Notes: generated by a model not told the origin, from the letters alone. A stretch of 54,427 bases of DNA from Kineosporia sp. A_224 (GCF_002198655.1 NZ_MWLN01000216.1:1-54427), one strand, 5' to 3'. Counted from the first letter of the stretch, positions 8,719-16,935 are shown. Translations and numbers: made by a program.

Positions 8719-8737
8719 GGCACCCCGGCGGGGTGCC
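8719..8737. terminator. Hairpin between convergent coxG and GNAT
   Basis: GGCACCCC and GGGGTGCC form a perfect 8-bp stem around GGC, immediately after the coxG stop and just before the stop of the minus-strand GNAT gene at 8744. Its place suits bidirectional termination. Confidence 0.6.
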
Positions 8738-8743
8738 GAGGGC

Positions 8744-9175
8744 TCAGAGGTCCTTGCGGAGGTGGATGTCGGCCGCGCCCGGTGTCGGGACGCCGTCCCA
8801 CCGGAAGATCTCGCGGTACCCGTGCCGGGTGTAGAACCCCGGCGCCTGGAACGTGAACGACGTGACGAACACGTGGGTGCAGCCGCGCTCCCGCGCCTGC
8901 GCCTCGAACTCCGCGAGCAACCGGCCGCCGAGGCCCGTCCCGCGGTCCTGCGCCCGGACCCAGGTCAGGGCGATCCCGGCCGCGACGCCCCACGTCCAGC
9001 CGCTGAGCCCGCCGGCGAGGTCGCCGTCCGCGCCGAGCGCCTGCACCGTGAGGTCCCGCGCGGGGGCCACGCCCGGGGTCGCCGCGGCGTTCACCGCGTC
9101 GAGCTCGTCGGAGAGCCGCTGGTCCAGGGCAGGGTCGCCCTCCCCGACGACGACCCGGACGTCAGGCACCGGCAC
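8744..9175 (-). CDS. GNAT family N-acetyltransferase
   Basis: 143 aa starting at GTG 9175. The acetyl-CoA motif is IALTWVRAQDRGTGLGGRLL (Q/R-x-x-G-x-G near residues 78-84), then ERGCTHVFVTSFTFQAPGFYTRHGYREIF, in which FYTRHGY is the classic GNAT C-terminal motif. The start overlaps the last 14 nt of the upstream HelR-like gene, so the two are co-transcribed. The substrate is unknown; small GNATs of this shape often acetylate antibiotics, amines or protein N-termini. Confidence 0.85.
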   Translation of the reverse strand: MPVPDVRVVVGEGDPALDQRLSDELDAVNAAATPGVAPARDLTVQALGADGDLAGGLSGWTWGVAAGIALTWVRAQDRGTGLGGRLLAEFEAQARERGCTHVFVTSFTFQAPGFYTRHGYREIFRWDGVPTPGAADIHLRKDL

Positions 9176-11354
9176 GGAGCGGCTCCGGCAGCGGTTCGGC
9201 GTGCACGATCTCCAGGCCGGAGACGGCGCGGGTGAGAACGACGTACAACCGGCGCAGGCCGGTCCGCTCGTCCGGCTCCGCGGCCGCGATCTCCGTCGGC
9301 TCGACGACGACGACCCGGTCGTACTCGAGGCCCTTCGCGGTTGTCGCGGGGACGACGCTGACCCGCGGCGGGGGCGGCGGCGCGCCGTCGCCGGCGGCGG
9401 TGTCGTCGTCCCGGGGGCCGACCGGCGCGTCGAGGTCGACCGGTTCGGGCAGCGCCTCGTCGCCGAGCACGTGGTGCTCGATCCCCGCGCCCGCCAACGT
9501 CTTCGCGCACCGGGCGACGCCTGCGTCGGGGACGATGACGCCGACGCTGCCCTCGGCCCCGAGGGCGTGCCGGACCGCCGTGACGGTCGCCGGCCACAGC
9601 CGGGCGGCCGGGACGTGCGTGACGACGAGGCTCCCGGGGTCGTCGCGCACGCTCGTCGGTGCGGACATCCCCGGGGCCATGAACGGCAGCAGCCGCGCCG
9701 CGTACTCGATGACGGCCGCGGGCACCCGGAAGCCGCGGTCGAGGATCTCCAGGACGGCGTCGGTGCGCCCGAGGTGGGTCAGCGAGACGTCCCACGACGG
9801 GGTCGCCCACGGCGTCGTGCCCTGGGCGATGTCGCCGAGGACGGTCGCCGAGCCCGTTGAGCAGCGCCGCCCGACGGCGCGCAGCTGCATCGGGGAGTTG
9901 TCCTGGGCCTCGTCGAGGACGACGTGCCCGAGGCTGGGGGTGCGGCGCAGGACGTCCGCGATCTCGTCGAGCAGGACGGCGTCCTGCAGCGACCAGCGCG
10001 ACGCCCCGGGCGTCCTGGCCGGCTTCGGGTGCAGGAGCAGGGCCTGCTCGCCGGCGTCGAGGACGCCGTCCGCGCACGCGGCGAGGAAAGCCGCGTCCGA
10101 CAGGAGCCGGTGCAGCACCTGGGGCGGTGTGAGCGCCGGCCAGACGGCGTCCACCCAGCGCTTCACCTCGCGGCTGCGGGCGACCGCGTCCTGGACCCGG
10201 TCGTCGGGGGAGTCGCCGGCCTCCTCGAACTGCAGGAGCAGGGCGTGCGAGAGCCGCTGCGGGAGCATGTCGCGGGCCGCCGCGTACCGGACCCCGCGGC
10301 CCGTGAGCTCCGTGACGATCTCCGCCGCCTCGTAGGCCGGCACCCGCCAGCGCCGGGAGCCGCGCGGCAGGACGAGCGCCTCCGTCGGGGTCGCGACGTG
10401 CGACCAGACAGCCCGCCGGACGACCTCGGCCATCCGGGCGTCGCCCTTGAGCGTGGCGACGGCGACCTCGTCCGTGGCCCGGACGGCGCCGTGCACGGCG
10501 GTCATCGCCTCGACGGTCGTGTGCCGGACCTCGACCTCCCCGAGCGAGGGCAGGACGGCGCTCACGTGGTCGAGGAACGAGGCGTTCGGGCCGACGACGA
10601 GGACGCCCGCCCGGCCGAGCTTCTCCCGGTAGGCGTAGAGCAGCCAGGCCGCGCGGTGCAGGCCGACGGCGGTCTTGCCGGTGCCCGGTGCGCCCTGGAC
10701 GCACACGGTCGTCCCGACGTCGGCCCGGACGATCTCGTCCTGCTCGGGCTGGATCGTCGCGACGATGTCACGCATCGGCCCGACGCGCGGCCGCTCGATC
10801 TCGCGGGCGAGGATCTCGCTGCGCTGCTCGCGCTCGCCGGGGTCGGTGAGGTGCTCGTCCTCGTAGGCGGTGATCCGGCCGGCCTCGATGCCGAACCGGC
10901 GCCGACGGACGACGCCGAACCGCTCGGTGCGGCTCGCGCGGTAGAAGGCCCGGGAGACGTCCGCCCGCCAGTCGATGACGACCGGGTCGCCGTGCGGGTC
11001 CGCGACGTGCCGGCGGCCGACGTACCAGCGCTCGCCGTCGTCGTGGTCGGTGCGGCCGAAGAAGAGCGTCGTCGTCGGGTCGTCGACGAGCGACGCGGCG
11101 CGCCGCCACAGCGCGGCCGCGAGGAACTCGCTGTTGAGCCGGTCGGCGCTCTGGACCTCGAGCGACAGGGTCCGGCGACGCATCTCGCCGAGGTGCTCGC
11201 GCGCACGGGCGAGATAGGCCTGCTCGGACACCAGGGGATCGGCAGCGGGGGAGTCGGCAGCGGGGGAGTCGGCACCGGGGCCGCGGAGGCCCACCGGCGC
11301 GGTGGTGGTCAGGGAGTCGGGTGCGGATATGGACCGGTCAGGCTGTCCAGGCAC
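9162..11354 (-). CDS. HelD/HelR-like UvrD-superfamily ATPase acting on RNA polymerase
   Basis: About 730 aa from the GTG at 11354 (VPGQPDRSISAPDS). An ATG at 11438 is possible but adds residues with no recognisable pattern. An N-terminal coiled coil (QAYLARAREHLGEMRRRTLSLEVQ) is followed by the 1A domain with Walker A GAPGTGKTAVGL, the Walker B-like VVLDEAQDNSP, GDIAQGTTPW, and the C-terminal VVPATTAKGLEYDRVVVVEP...LYVVLTRAV of superfamily I. The split ATPase and N-terminal arm fit HelD/HelR proteins, which remove stalled RNA polymerase from DNA; HelR members also displace rifamycin. No rifamycin-associated element was seen upstream. It is divergent from the membrane gene at 11535. Confidence 0.82.
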   Translation of the reverse strand: MPGQPDRSISAPDSLTTTAPVGLRGPGADSPAADSPAADPLVSEQAYLARAREHLGEMRRRTLSLEVQSADRLNSEFLAAALWRRAASLVDDPTTTLFFGRTDHDDGERWYVGRRHVADPHGDPVVIDWRADVSRAFYRASRTERFGVVRRRRFGIEAGRITAYEDEHLTDPGEREQRSEILAREIERPRVGPMRDIVATIQPEQDEIVRADVGTTVCVQGAPGTGKTAVGLHRAAWLLYAYREKLGRAGVLVVGPNASFLDHVSAVLPSLGEVEVRHTTVEAMTAVHGAVRATDEVAVATLKGDARMAEVVRRAVWSHVATPTEALVLPRGSRRWRVPAYEAAEIVTELTGRGVRYAAARDMLPQRLSHALLLQFEEAGDSPDDRVQDAVARSREVKRWVDAVWPALTPPQVLHRLLSDAAFLAACADGVLDAGEQALLLHPKPARTPGASRWSLQDAVLLDEIADVLRRTPSLGHVVLDEAQDNSPMQLRAVGRRCSTGSATVLGDIAQGTTPWATPSWDVSLTHLGRTDAVLEILDRGFRVPAAVIEYAARLLPFMAPGMSAPTSVRDDPGSLVVTHVPAARLWPATVTAVRHALGAEGSVGVIVPDAGVARCAKTLAGAGIEHHVLGDEALPEPVDLDAPVGPRDDDTAAGDGAPPPPPRVSVVPATTAKGLEYDRVVVVEPTEIAAAEPDERTGLRRLYVVLTRAVSGLEIVHAEPLPEPLRAGA

Positions 11355-11534
11355 AAAGAGCGAGCCTACGCCTGACCGCCGACCGGTCTCACCTGCATTT
11401 CCCGGGGGCGTGCAACGGGGCTGAGCAGGCGTGCTCATGATCGCTCGGGGGGCGCCGGGGGAAGGTCGTGGCACCACCGTCGGCCGCCCGGCCGGCGGAC
11501 CACCCCCCGCGCCCGGCGCGGAGAGGAGCCCGAC

Positions 11535-12032
11535 ATGGCGCAGCAGCCCACCACCTCGCACCCCGTCCTCTCGACCGCAGCACGCGTCCTCGTGCGTGCC
11601 GGTGCGGTCGCCGTCCTCTTCCTGCTCCTCGGGGCCGCGCTCCGCGCCGTCGAGCGGCTCGGCGGCAACGACGGCCCCGCCGGTGCCGACATCGGCGGCG
11701 GGATCGCCCTGATCGCCGTCATGCTCGGCGCGGTCGTCGCGGGCGGCGCTGTGGACGGCTACCGCCGCGGGTTCCGGGCCGCTGCGACCGACTGGGCCCT
11801 CACGGTCGCGCTCCTGGGCCTGACCGCCGGCGGGTTCGTGGTGCTCGGGACCGTCAACGCCGTCCAGGACCGCGGCATCGGCGGGATGTCGACCGGCGAG
11901 GCGCTCACCGGCGTCGGTGCCCCGCTCGCCTTCGTCGTCACCTCCCTCGTCGTGACCGCGGGTGCCCTCGCCGCCGGCGCGGCCGCCCTCGCCGAGTCGG
12001 CCCACGACCGTCGCGCGGCTCGGGCGGCCTGA
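11535..12032 (+). CDS. Small polytopic membrane protein of unknown function
   Basis: 165 aa, ATG preceded by GGAGAGGAG. There are four hydrophobic segments: about 22-38 (AVAVLFLLLGAAL), 52-71, 85-105 and 130-150. Charged ends (a basic C-terminus HDRRAARAA) suggest an N-in topology. No conserved domain is recognised. It is transcribed away from the HelR-like gene, sharing a 180-nt divergent promoter region, so common control is possible. Codon use is fully actinobacterial, so it is a real gene. Confidence 0.7.
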   Translation: MAQQPTTSHPVLSTAARVLVRAGAVAVLFLLLGAALRAVERLGGNDGPAGADIGGGIALIAVMLGAVVAGGAVDGYRRGFRAAATDWALTVALLGLTAGGFVVLGTVNAVQDRGIGGMSTGEALTGVGAPLAFVVTSLVVTAGALAAGAAALAESAHDRRAARAA

Positions 12033-12119
12033 ACGTCACCCGTCCGGCCCGCCCGGCCTGTTCACCTTCGCGTGCTACGGTCGCTGAAGATGAACGCCAG
12101 GTGAACAGGAGGTGGCTCC

Positions 12120-12281
12120 ATGGCCATCATGGAACTTCCGGTCAGTGAACGGACCGCCCGGGCGCTGCGCCCGGTCGCCCGCTGGGTGCCGCAGGCCGGC
12201 GCCGACGGCCGCACCAGGCTCGTCATGGTCTGGTCCGTGCCCGACCCGCAGCCTGCGGACCTCCACGCCGCGGTCGCCTGA
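12120..12281 (+). CDS. 53-residue small protein with a strong ribosome binding site
   Basis: ATG at 12120 is preceded by AGGAGGTGG with ideal spacing, and the frame (MAIMELPVSERTARALRPVA...) ends at TGA 12279-12281, directly before a strong terminator. It contains one amphipathic stretch (ERTARALRPVARWVPQ) and a short beta-like TRLVMVWSV, with no signal peptide. A second Met (MELPV) at codon 4 is an alternative start. Promoter-like AT-richer sequence and GTTCAC/GGTGAAC elements precede it. No family is recognised; the SD, terminator and codon bias argue for translation. Confidence 0.6.
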   Translation: MAIMELPVSERTARALRPVARWVPQAGADGRTRLVMVWSVPDPQPADLHAAVA

Positions 12282-12301
12282 CCGCCGCTCTCCCGCCGGA
12301 C

Positions 12302-12335
12302 CTGACGGCGGCCGGCCCGCGCCGGCCGCCGTCAG
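12302..12335. terminator. Strong bidirectional hairpin
   Basis: CTGACGGCGGCCGGC (12302-12316) pairs perfectly with 12321-12335 across CCGC, a 15-bp stem. It serves the 53-aa gene on one side and the WXG100 gene on the other, overlapping the last codons of the latter. Confidence 0.75.
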
Positions 12336-12622
12336 CGCGAGAACATCCGCACCGCCGACTCCTCGGCCTCGGCGTACTGCCGCCCCGCCGTCGAGAGCGC
12401 CTGCTGGATCTCCTCGAGCACCGCCCGCACCCGCTCCTGCGTCGCCCGCCAGTCGCTCACCACGTGCTGGAACGACGACGAGGCCTGGCCCCGCCAGCTG
12501 CCCTGCAGGTCGAGCAGGTTGCGCATCATCCGGTCCACCTCGGTGCCGATCTGCGCCGCCGACGCGTGCACTGCGGCGCTCGCCTGCGCCACCTGTGCAC
12601 TGTCCACCTGGAACTGCGTCAT
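12332..12622 (-). CDS. WXG100 family (EsxA-like) protein
   Basis: 96 aa. The protein is a predicted helical hairpin: helix 1 at about 5-37, the turn GSWRGQASSSF (the W-x-G motif at about 43-45), and helix 2 at about 50-90. A C-terminal Y-x-x-x-E-like element (YAEAEES) lies near residue 83, as required for type VII secretion in actinobacteria. ATG with SD GGAGG 5-8 nt upstream. No EccC, EccD or partner Esx gene lies nearby, so it is an orphan whose secretion would depend on a locus elsewhere, or it may act inside the cell. Confidence 0.88.
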   Translation of the reverse strand: MTQFQVDSAQVAQASAAVHASAAQIGTEVDRMMRNLLDLQGSWRGQASSSFQHVVSDWRATQERVRAVLEEIQQALSTAGRQYAEAEESAVRMFSR

Positions 12623-12861
12623 CGCCGACCTCCTCCTCCGCCGCCGTGCGGCGGCTGCCCGCGGCCGGGCTCCCGACCGTCCGGTGCCGACACTGGCACG
12701 GACCCGCGACGGCCGGCGCCGTCATCCACAGGCGCGGCCGTTGCTGCGGTCGTCCACAGCGGGTGCTCCGGGTCGACCCTGACCGGATGTCAGTCGAGGA
12801 CCGGGATCCGCAGCGACGTATGTCCACAGGCCGCACCGCGGGACGCACCTAGAGTGCCCGC

Positions 12862-13638
12862 ATGGCCGTGCTCATCGACCCCCCGCTGTGGCCCGCCCAC
12901 GGCCGTCGGTGGTCGCACCTGGCCAGCGACGCCTCACTGCGCGAGCTCCACGAGTTCGCCGCGGCCGTGGGCATCCCCGACCGCGGGTTCGAGGGTGACC
13001 ACTACGACGTCCCCGAAGAGCGCTACGCCGCGACGGTCGCCGCGGGGGCCCTGCCGGTGAGCAGTCGTGAGCTGCTGCGGCGGCTGCAGGGGTCCGGGCT
13101 GCGCCGGCCCAAGCGTCGCGGCGAGCGGGTGCTCACGAGCAGCCACGCCCCGGACGGCGCGGGCCGGGTCGATGCGATGCTCTCCGCGCTGCCCCCGCTC
13201 GGCCGGGTCACCGGTGTGCACGCCGTCGTCGTCGCCGGCCACGACCTGCTCGTCCTGCCCGACGGTCCGGACGGCGTCGGGTACCGGCTGCCCGCGCACG
13301 CCCTGGGCCCCGGCGACGCGGACGAGGGCGCCGCAGCCTCCGCGCAGTCGCTCGTCGTCGCCCTCGTCGGTGGCGGCGCCGTCCCGCTGCTGCCGGCGGC
13401 CACCCAGGTCGGCTACCTGCGCCGGGTCGGGCCCGGCGCCCGGGTCGCCGACCCGGTCGTCGAGAACGAGGTGGTGCTGCGGTTCGTCCTCGGCACCCCG
13501 GCCCCGCGCCCCGCGGGCGGAGCGGCCTGGGTCGCCGCGCGGGAGGCGGTCGCGCTCCTCGCCGGACCGGTCGCGGCCCTCGCCGCCGGCGCCGCGTACC
13601 GGCTGCCCGGGCGCCCCGTCGGGCCGACGTCCATCTGA
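12862..13638 (+). CDS. DUF4031 domain-containing protein
   Basis: 258 aa. Residues 1-85 match the DUF4031 pattern: MAVLIDPPLWPAHGRRWSHLASD, then LHEFAAAVGIPDRGFEGDHYDVPEERY and a basic RELLRRLQGSGLRRPKRR end. The remaining 170 residues are Ala/Gly/Val-rich with no recognised domain (LLVLPDGPDGVGYRLPAHALGPGD) and may form a second beta-rich domain. DUF4031 function is unknown. It sits 61 nt upstream of the alpha/beta hydrolase on the same strand. Confidence 0.75.
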   Translation: MAVLIDPPLWPAHGRRWSHLASDASLRELHEFAAAVGIPDRGFEGDHYDVPEERYAATVAAGALPVSSRELLRRLQGSGLRRPKRRGERVLTSSHAPDGAGRVDAMLSALPPLGRVTGVHAVVVAGHDLLVLPDGPDGVGYRLPAHALGPGDADEGAAASAQSLVVALVGGGAVPLLPAATQVGYLRRVGPGARVADPVVENEVVLRFVLGTPAPRPAGGAAWVAAREAVALLAGPVAALAAGAAYRLPGRPVGPTSI

Positions 13639-13699
13639 CCCGGAACGGCTCGCCGCCCGGCTCTCGACCGGTGGCCCGGCGCAGGGCAGGATGCGCGCT

Positions 13700-14887
13700 G
13701 TGACCGTTCCCGCCGACCGCCCCGGACGTGGACATGGACATGGACGTGGACGCCGCATCGTCCGCCGGTCGGTCCGGACCCTCGCCACGCTCCTCGTCCT
13801 CGGGGTCGCGGCGGTCGCGGGGATCGCCTGGTACTTCTCCGGCGCGGCGCTCGCCGTCGACCACAGCCCGTACTACCCGTACGTCGTCCAGCGGGCGGTC
13901 GGCGGCACCGTCCAGCTCGACCGGGACCGCTGGTCCGAGGTGCCCGGCCGGTACGGGCTGCGCTGGGCCGGCGGTTACGGGACCGTCGGCGACGTCACGG
14001 CCGCGGCCCCGGGGGCGCACCCCGGCTCCGTCGTCCGGTCGTTCACCCCGGTCACCGGGACTCCCGCGGCAGGCACCCCGGTGTGGGTCGACCCGTTCGC
14101 GTACACCGGCGACCCGAGGACGGCCCTCGGCCTGGCGTACAGCGAGGTCGCCGTCCCCGGCGACGGCGGCGACCTGCCGACCTGGTACGTCCCCGGTGCC
14201 ACCGGGGCGACCACGTGGGTGGTCTTCGTCCACGGTCGCGGCGGGACCCGCGAGGAGTCGCTGCGCTACCTCAAGGCCTGGAACGCCAGGGGTCTGCCGG
14301 TCGTCGTCCCGATGTACCGCAACGACGTCGGTGCCCCCGCGAGCCCCGACGGCCGATACCACCTCGGCGACACCGAGTGGCGCGACGCGGCCGCCGCGGT
14401 CCGCTGGGCACAGGGCCAGGGCGCCCGCGACGTCGTCCTCGCCGGCTGGTCGATGGGCGGCGCGATCGCGCTCCAGGTCGCCGACCGGTCGGACGTCGCC
14501 CGGGCGGTCCGCGGCCTCGTCCTCGACTCGCCCGTCCTCGACTGGCGCGACACCTTCGCCCGCCAGGGGGCGGACCGCGGGCTGCCGCCCTGGGTCACCG
14601 CGGTCGCCGTCCGCGCCGTCGAGGCCCGGGCGGACGTCGACCTCGACCGGTTCGACTGGCCGGCCCGCGCCGCTGACCTGAAGGTGCCCGTCCTCCTCTT
14701 CCACAGCGAGGACGACACGTTCGTGCCGGACGGACCGTCCCGGGCGCTGGCCCGTGCCCGGCCCGATCTCGTGACCTTCGTCGACGTCCCGGGCGCCGAG
14801 CACACCCGGGCCTGGAACGTCGACCCCGCCCGCTACGAGCAGGCGATGGCCGACTGGTTCATCCGGACCGGGATCGCCGCGACGTAG
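13700..14887 (+). CDS. Membrane-anchored alpha/beta hydrolase
   Basis: About 395 aa from GTG 13700 (VTVPADRPGRGHGHG); ATG 13691 is an alternative, but AGG at 13688-13690 is better spaced for the GTG. A His/Gly/Arg-rich N-terminus precedes one membrane helix (TLATLLVLGVAAVAGIAWYF, about 27-46), so the catalytic domain lies outside. The fold is clear: oxyanion HGRGG after VVFV, nucleophile elbow GWSMGG (Ser about 254), acid in HSEDDTFVP, and the final His in GAEHTRAW. It resembles BAAT/dienelactone-like peptidase-esterases of the COG1073 type. Its last 29 nt overlap the convergent LacI gene. Confidence 0.82.
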   Translation: MTVPADRPGRGHGHGRGRRIVRRSVRTLATLLVLGVAAVAGIAWYFSGAALAVDHSPYYPYVVQRAVGGTVQLDRDRWSEVPGRYGLRWAGGYGTVGDVTAAAPGAHPGSVVRSFTPVTGTPAAGTPVWVDPFAYTGDPRTALGLAYSEVAVPGDGGDLPTWYVPGATGATTWVVFVHGRGGTREESLRYLKAWNARGLPVVVPMYRNDVGAPASPDGRYHLGDTEWRDAAAAVRWAQGQGARDVVLAGWSMGGAIALQVADRSDVARAVRGLVLDSPVLDWRDTFARQGADRGLPPWVTAVAVRAVEARADVDLDRFDWPARAADLKVPVLLFHSEDDTFVPDGPSRALARARPDLVTFVDVPGAEHTRAWNVDPARYEQAMADWFIRTGIAAT

Positions 14888-15899
14888 GCGGTGCGGTGGA
14901 TCCCCGGACGACGAGCGTCGGGCGGAACATGTACTCCGCCCGCGGCGCCGGGTTGCCGGCCATCTCCTCGAGCAGGGCGCGGGCCGCGGTCTCGGCGATG
15001 TCCTCGGAGGGCTGCCGCACCGTGGTGAGCGCGGGTTCCGTGAACTCCGCCAGCGGGATCCCGTCGCTCCCGACGATCGACAGGTCTTCCGGCAGCCGCA
15101 GCCCGCGGCGCCGGGCGGCCCGGATCGCGCCGAAGGCCATGACGTCCGAGCCGCACACGACCGCCGTGACACCGCGGTCGAGGAGCGCCTCGGTGGCCTC
15201 CTCGCCGCCCTCGACGGTGAACACCGTCGTCTCGAGCAGGTCGTCGAGCTGGGCGGGGGTCGCGGCGGGGTCGACGTGCGACCGGTACGCGACGGCGAAG
15301 CCGGCGACCTTGCGCCGCACCGGCACGTAGCGGTCGGGCCCGAGGGCCAGGCCGATCCGGGTGTGCCCGAGGCCGGCGAGGTGCTGCACCGCAAGCTCCA
15401 TGCCCGCTGCGTCGTCGTTCGACAGGAAGGGGGCGTCGACGTCGGGCAGGTAGCCGTTGACGAGGACGATCGGCAGGCCGCGCTTGCGCAGGGCGACGTA
15501 ACGCGCCGGGTCGGAGTCGACGTTCGCGTGCAGGCCCGACACGAAGACGATGCCTGACACGTTGCGCTCCAGCAGCATCCGTACGTACTCGTCCTCCCGC
15601 ACGCCGCCGGGCGTCTGGGTGCAGAGGACCGAGGTGACGCCCTTGTCCGCGAGGGCGGTCTCGATGACCTGCGCGACGAGCGGGAAGACCGGGTTCGTCA
15701 GCTCCGGGACGATGAGCCCGACGAGCCCGCTCGTCCTCGTGCGCATGCGTTCGGGGCGCTCGTAGCCGAGCAGCTCCATGGTCCGCAGGATCTCCTTGCG
15801 GTTGGCCTCGGAGACGCCTGGCTTGTTGTTGAGCACACGGCTGACCGTGGCCTCGCTGACCCTGGCCCGCGAGGCGATGTCGGCAAGGCGCACCCTCAC
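14859..15899 (-). CDS. LacI family transcriptional regulator
   Basis: 346 aa starting at GTG 15899. The N-terminal helix-turn-helix is VRLADIASRARVSEATVSRVLNNKPGVSE, followed by the hinge ILRTMELLGYERPERMR. The periplasmic-binding-protein-like effector domain begins at SGLVGLIVPELTNPVFPLVAQ and runs to the end, including HLAGLGHTRIGLALG and SIVGSDGIPLAEFTEPALTTVRQP. The effector is unknown, presumably a sugar. The palindrome at 15948-15966 upstream is a likely autoregulatory operator. No sugar-use genes adjoin it, so its targets lie elsewhere. Confidence 0.92.
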   Translation of the reverse strand: MRVRLADIASRARVSEATVSRVLNNKPGVSEANRKEILRTMELLGYERPERMRTRTSGLVGLIVPELTNPVFPLVAQVIETALADKGVTSVLCTQTPGGVREDEYVRMLLERNVSGIVFVSGLHANVDSDPARYVALRKRGLPIVLVNGYLPDVDAPFLSNDDAAGMELAVQHLAGLGHTRIGLALGPDRYVPVRRKVAGFAVAYRSHVDPAATPAQLDDLLETTVFTVEGGEEATEALLDRGVTAVVCGSDVMAFGAIRAARRRGLRLPEDLSIVGSDGIPLAEFTEPALTTVRQPSEDIAETAARALLEEMAGNPAPRAEYMFRPTLVVRGSTAPPTSRRSRSG

Positions 15900-15947
15900 C
15901 CCCGCAGACTAGCCGCGACCGGGAGCACGTGACCCGAAACAGCACCC

Positions 15948-15966
15948 GCAAGTCGGTGCGACTTGC
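15948..15966. promoter_or_regulatory. Candidate LacI-type operator
   Basis: GCAAGTCG and CGACTTGC flank GTG, a perfect 8+3+8 palindrome that extends by one more pair (C-A edge mismatched). It is 49 nt upstream of the LacI-family GTG start and 28 nt from the stop of the HD gene, so it can only serve the regulator's promoter. Confidence 0.5.
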
Positions 15967-15993
15967 ACGCAACCCGTGCCAGGGTGAACGGGA

Positions 15994-16629
15994 TCAGCCG
16001 CCGAGGCCGGCCAGCTCCGCCGCGACGTTGGCCCGGGCGGCGGCCTCCCAGCGCTGCCGGCCCTGCGCCGTCCGGTAGAGCCGGTCCGCCGCGACGAGCC
16101 CGGCGAGGACGGCGCTGCGCCCGGCCCGGAAGGCGTCGTCCGGCACCGCTGAGTACTCGGCCCGGACGGCGGCCGCGTACCGGGCGTAGCGCGGCGCGGG
16201 GGCGGCGAGGATGGCGAGGTCCGCGTCGCTGAGCACCGCCTCGTCCGGGTCGCCGTCCGACGGCGCGTGCGCCGCGGTCATCCGGACGAGCCGGGCCACC
16301 CGCGCCGCCCGGTCGGCGGGCACCCCGAGACGGGCGAGCACCTCCTCGGCGAGGACGGCGCTGGCTTCCTCGTCGTCCCCCGGCCGGCCGTCGTAGACCG
16401 CGTCGTGGAACCACGCGGCGAGCCGGACCGCGGCCGGGTCGGCGGCGTCGGCCGCGAGCAGGTCGACCGCGGCGAGCACCTCGGTGAGGTGCTCGGTGTC
16501 GTGGTAGCGGCGGTGCGGTTGCGCCCAGCGGGCCAGCAGGTCGGTGCCCGCGGCGTCGACGGCGGCGGGGCCGGCCGTCGCACCTGCCGACCGGACGGCG
16601 TCCCGCCAGGCGTCGAGGAGGTCCGTCAC
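15994..16629 (-). CDS. HD-superfamily metal-dependent phosphohydrolase-like protein
   Basis: 211 aa from GTG 16629 (VTDLLDAWRDAVRSAG). GAGG lies 9 nt upstream of this GTG but touches the alternative ATG at 16638. HD motifs are RRYHDTEHLTEVL (His of the first metal ligand set), then LAAWFHDAVYD (the HD pair) and a later LSDADLAILAAP. This matches the predicted HD hydrolases of COG4339. The substrate is unknown. The leader upstream (16649-16713) can form competing hairpins. Confidence 0.82.
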   Translation of the reverse strand: MTDLLDAWRDAVRSAGATAGPAAVDAAGTDLLARWAQPHRRYHDTEHLTEVLAAVDLLAADAADPAAVRLAAWFHDAVYDGRPGDDEEASAVLAEEVLARLGVPADRAARVARLVRMTAAHAPSDGDPDEAVLSDADLAILAAPAPRYARYAAAVRAEYSAVPDDAFRAGRSAVLAGLVAADRLYRTAQGRQRWEAAARANVAAELAGLGG

Positions 16630-16648
16630 GGGGCCCATCCTCGCGGTC

Positions 16649-16713
16649 CCGTCGCGACAAAGCGACGGAGCACCGTCGCGGCCGTCAGGGGGAGCGGTCG
16701 CGACGGTGCTCCG
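16649..16713 (-). promoter_or_regulatory. Leader with four mutually pairing arms
   Basis: The heptamer CCGTCGC or its complement GCGACGG occurs four times in alternating orientation: 16649-16655, 16662-16668, 16673-16679 and 16700-16706. The outer pair extends to a 15-bp perfect stem (16666-16680 with 16699-16713), while 16649-16655 pairs with 16662-16668; the two stems share 16666-16668, so they compete. On the minus strand this is the 5' leader of the HD gene, with the inner hairpin ending about 20 nt before its start. Alternatively the long stem is only a terminator for htrA. Confidence 0.4.
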
Positions 16714-16900
16714 TGCTCGGCGCGCACGTCTGCGCGCCCGGTGAGGACCAGACCTCACCACCGGCCGCCGGAGGGGAGCCGCGGCCGGCTGCCGCCGGTG
16801 GCTCGGGATCACCGGCGGGTCCTGCCCGCAGGTGCCGGGGAGAGCACCTGCGGTCCTGCGTCGGCCGTCGCGGCGGGAGGTCCGCGTCGGCCGGGTTCTC

Positions 16901-16935
16901 GGGCGGCGTGGGGCCGGGAGGTCCCCACGCCGCCC
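16901..16935 (-). terminator. Hairpin after the HtrA gene
   Basis: GGGCGGCGTGGGG (16901-16913) and its exact complement (16923-16935) form a 13-bp stem with a 9-nt loop, 13 nt beyond the htrA stop on the minus strand. Confidence 0.75.

Noticed and set aside
11355-11534. Rifamycin-associated element upstream of the HelR-like gene
   Set aside because: No 19-nt inverted repeat resembling the known element was found in the divergent intergenic region.
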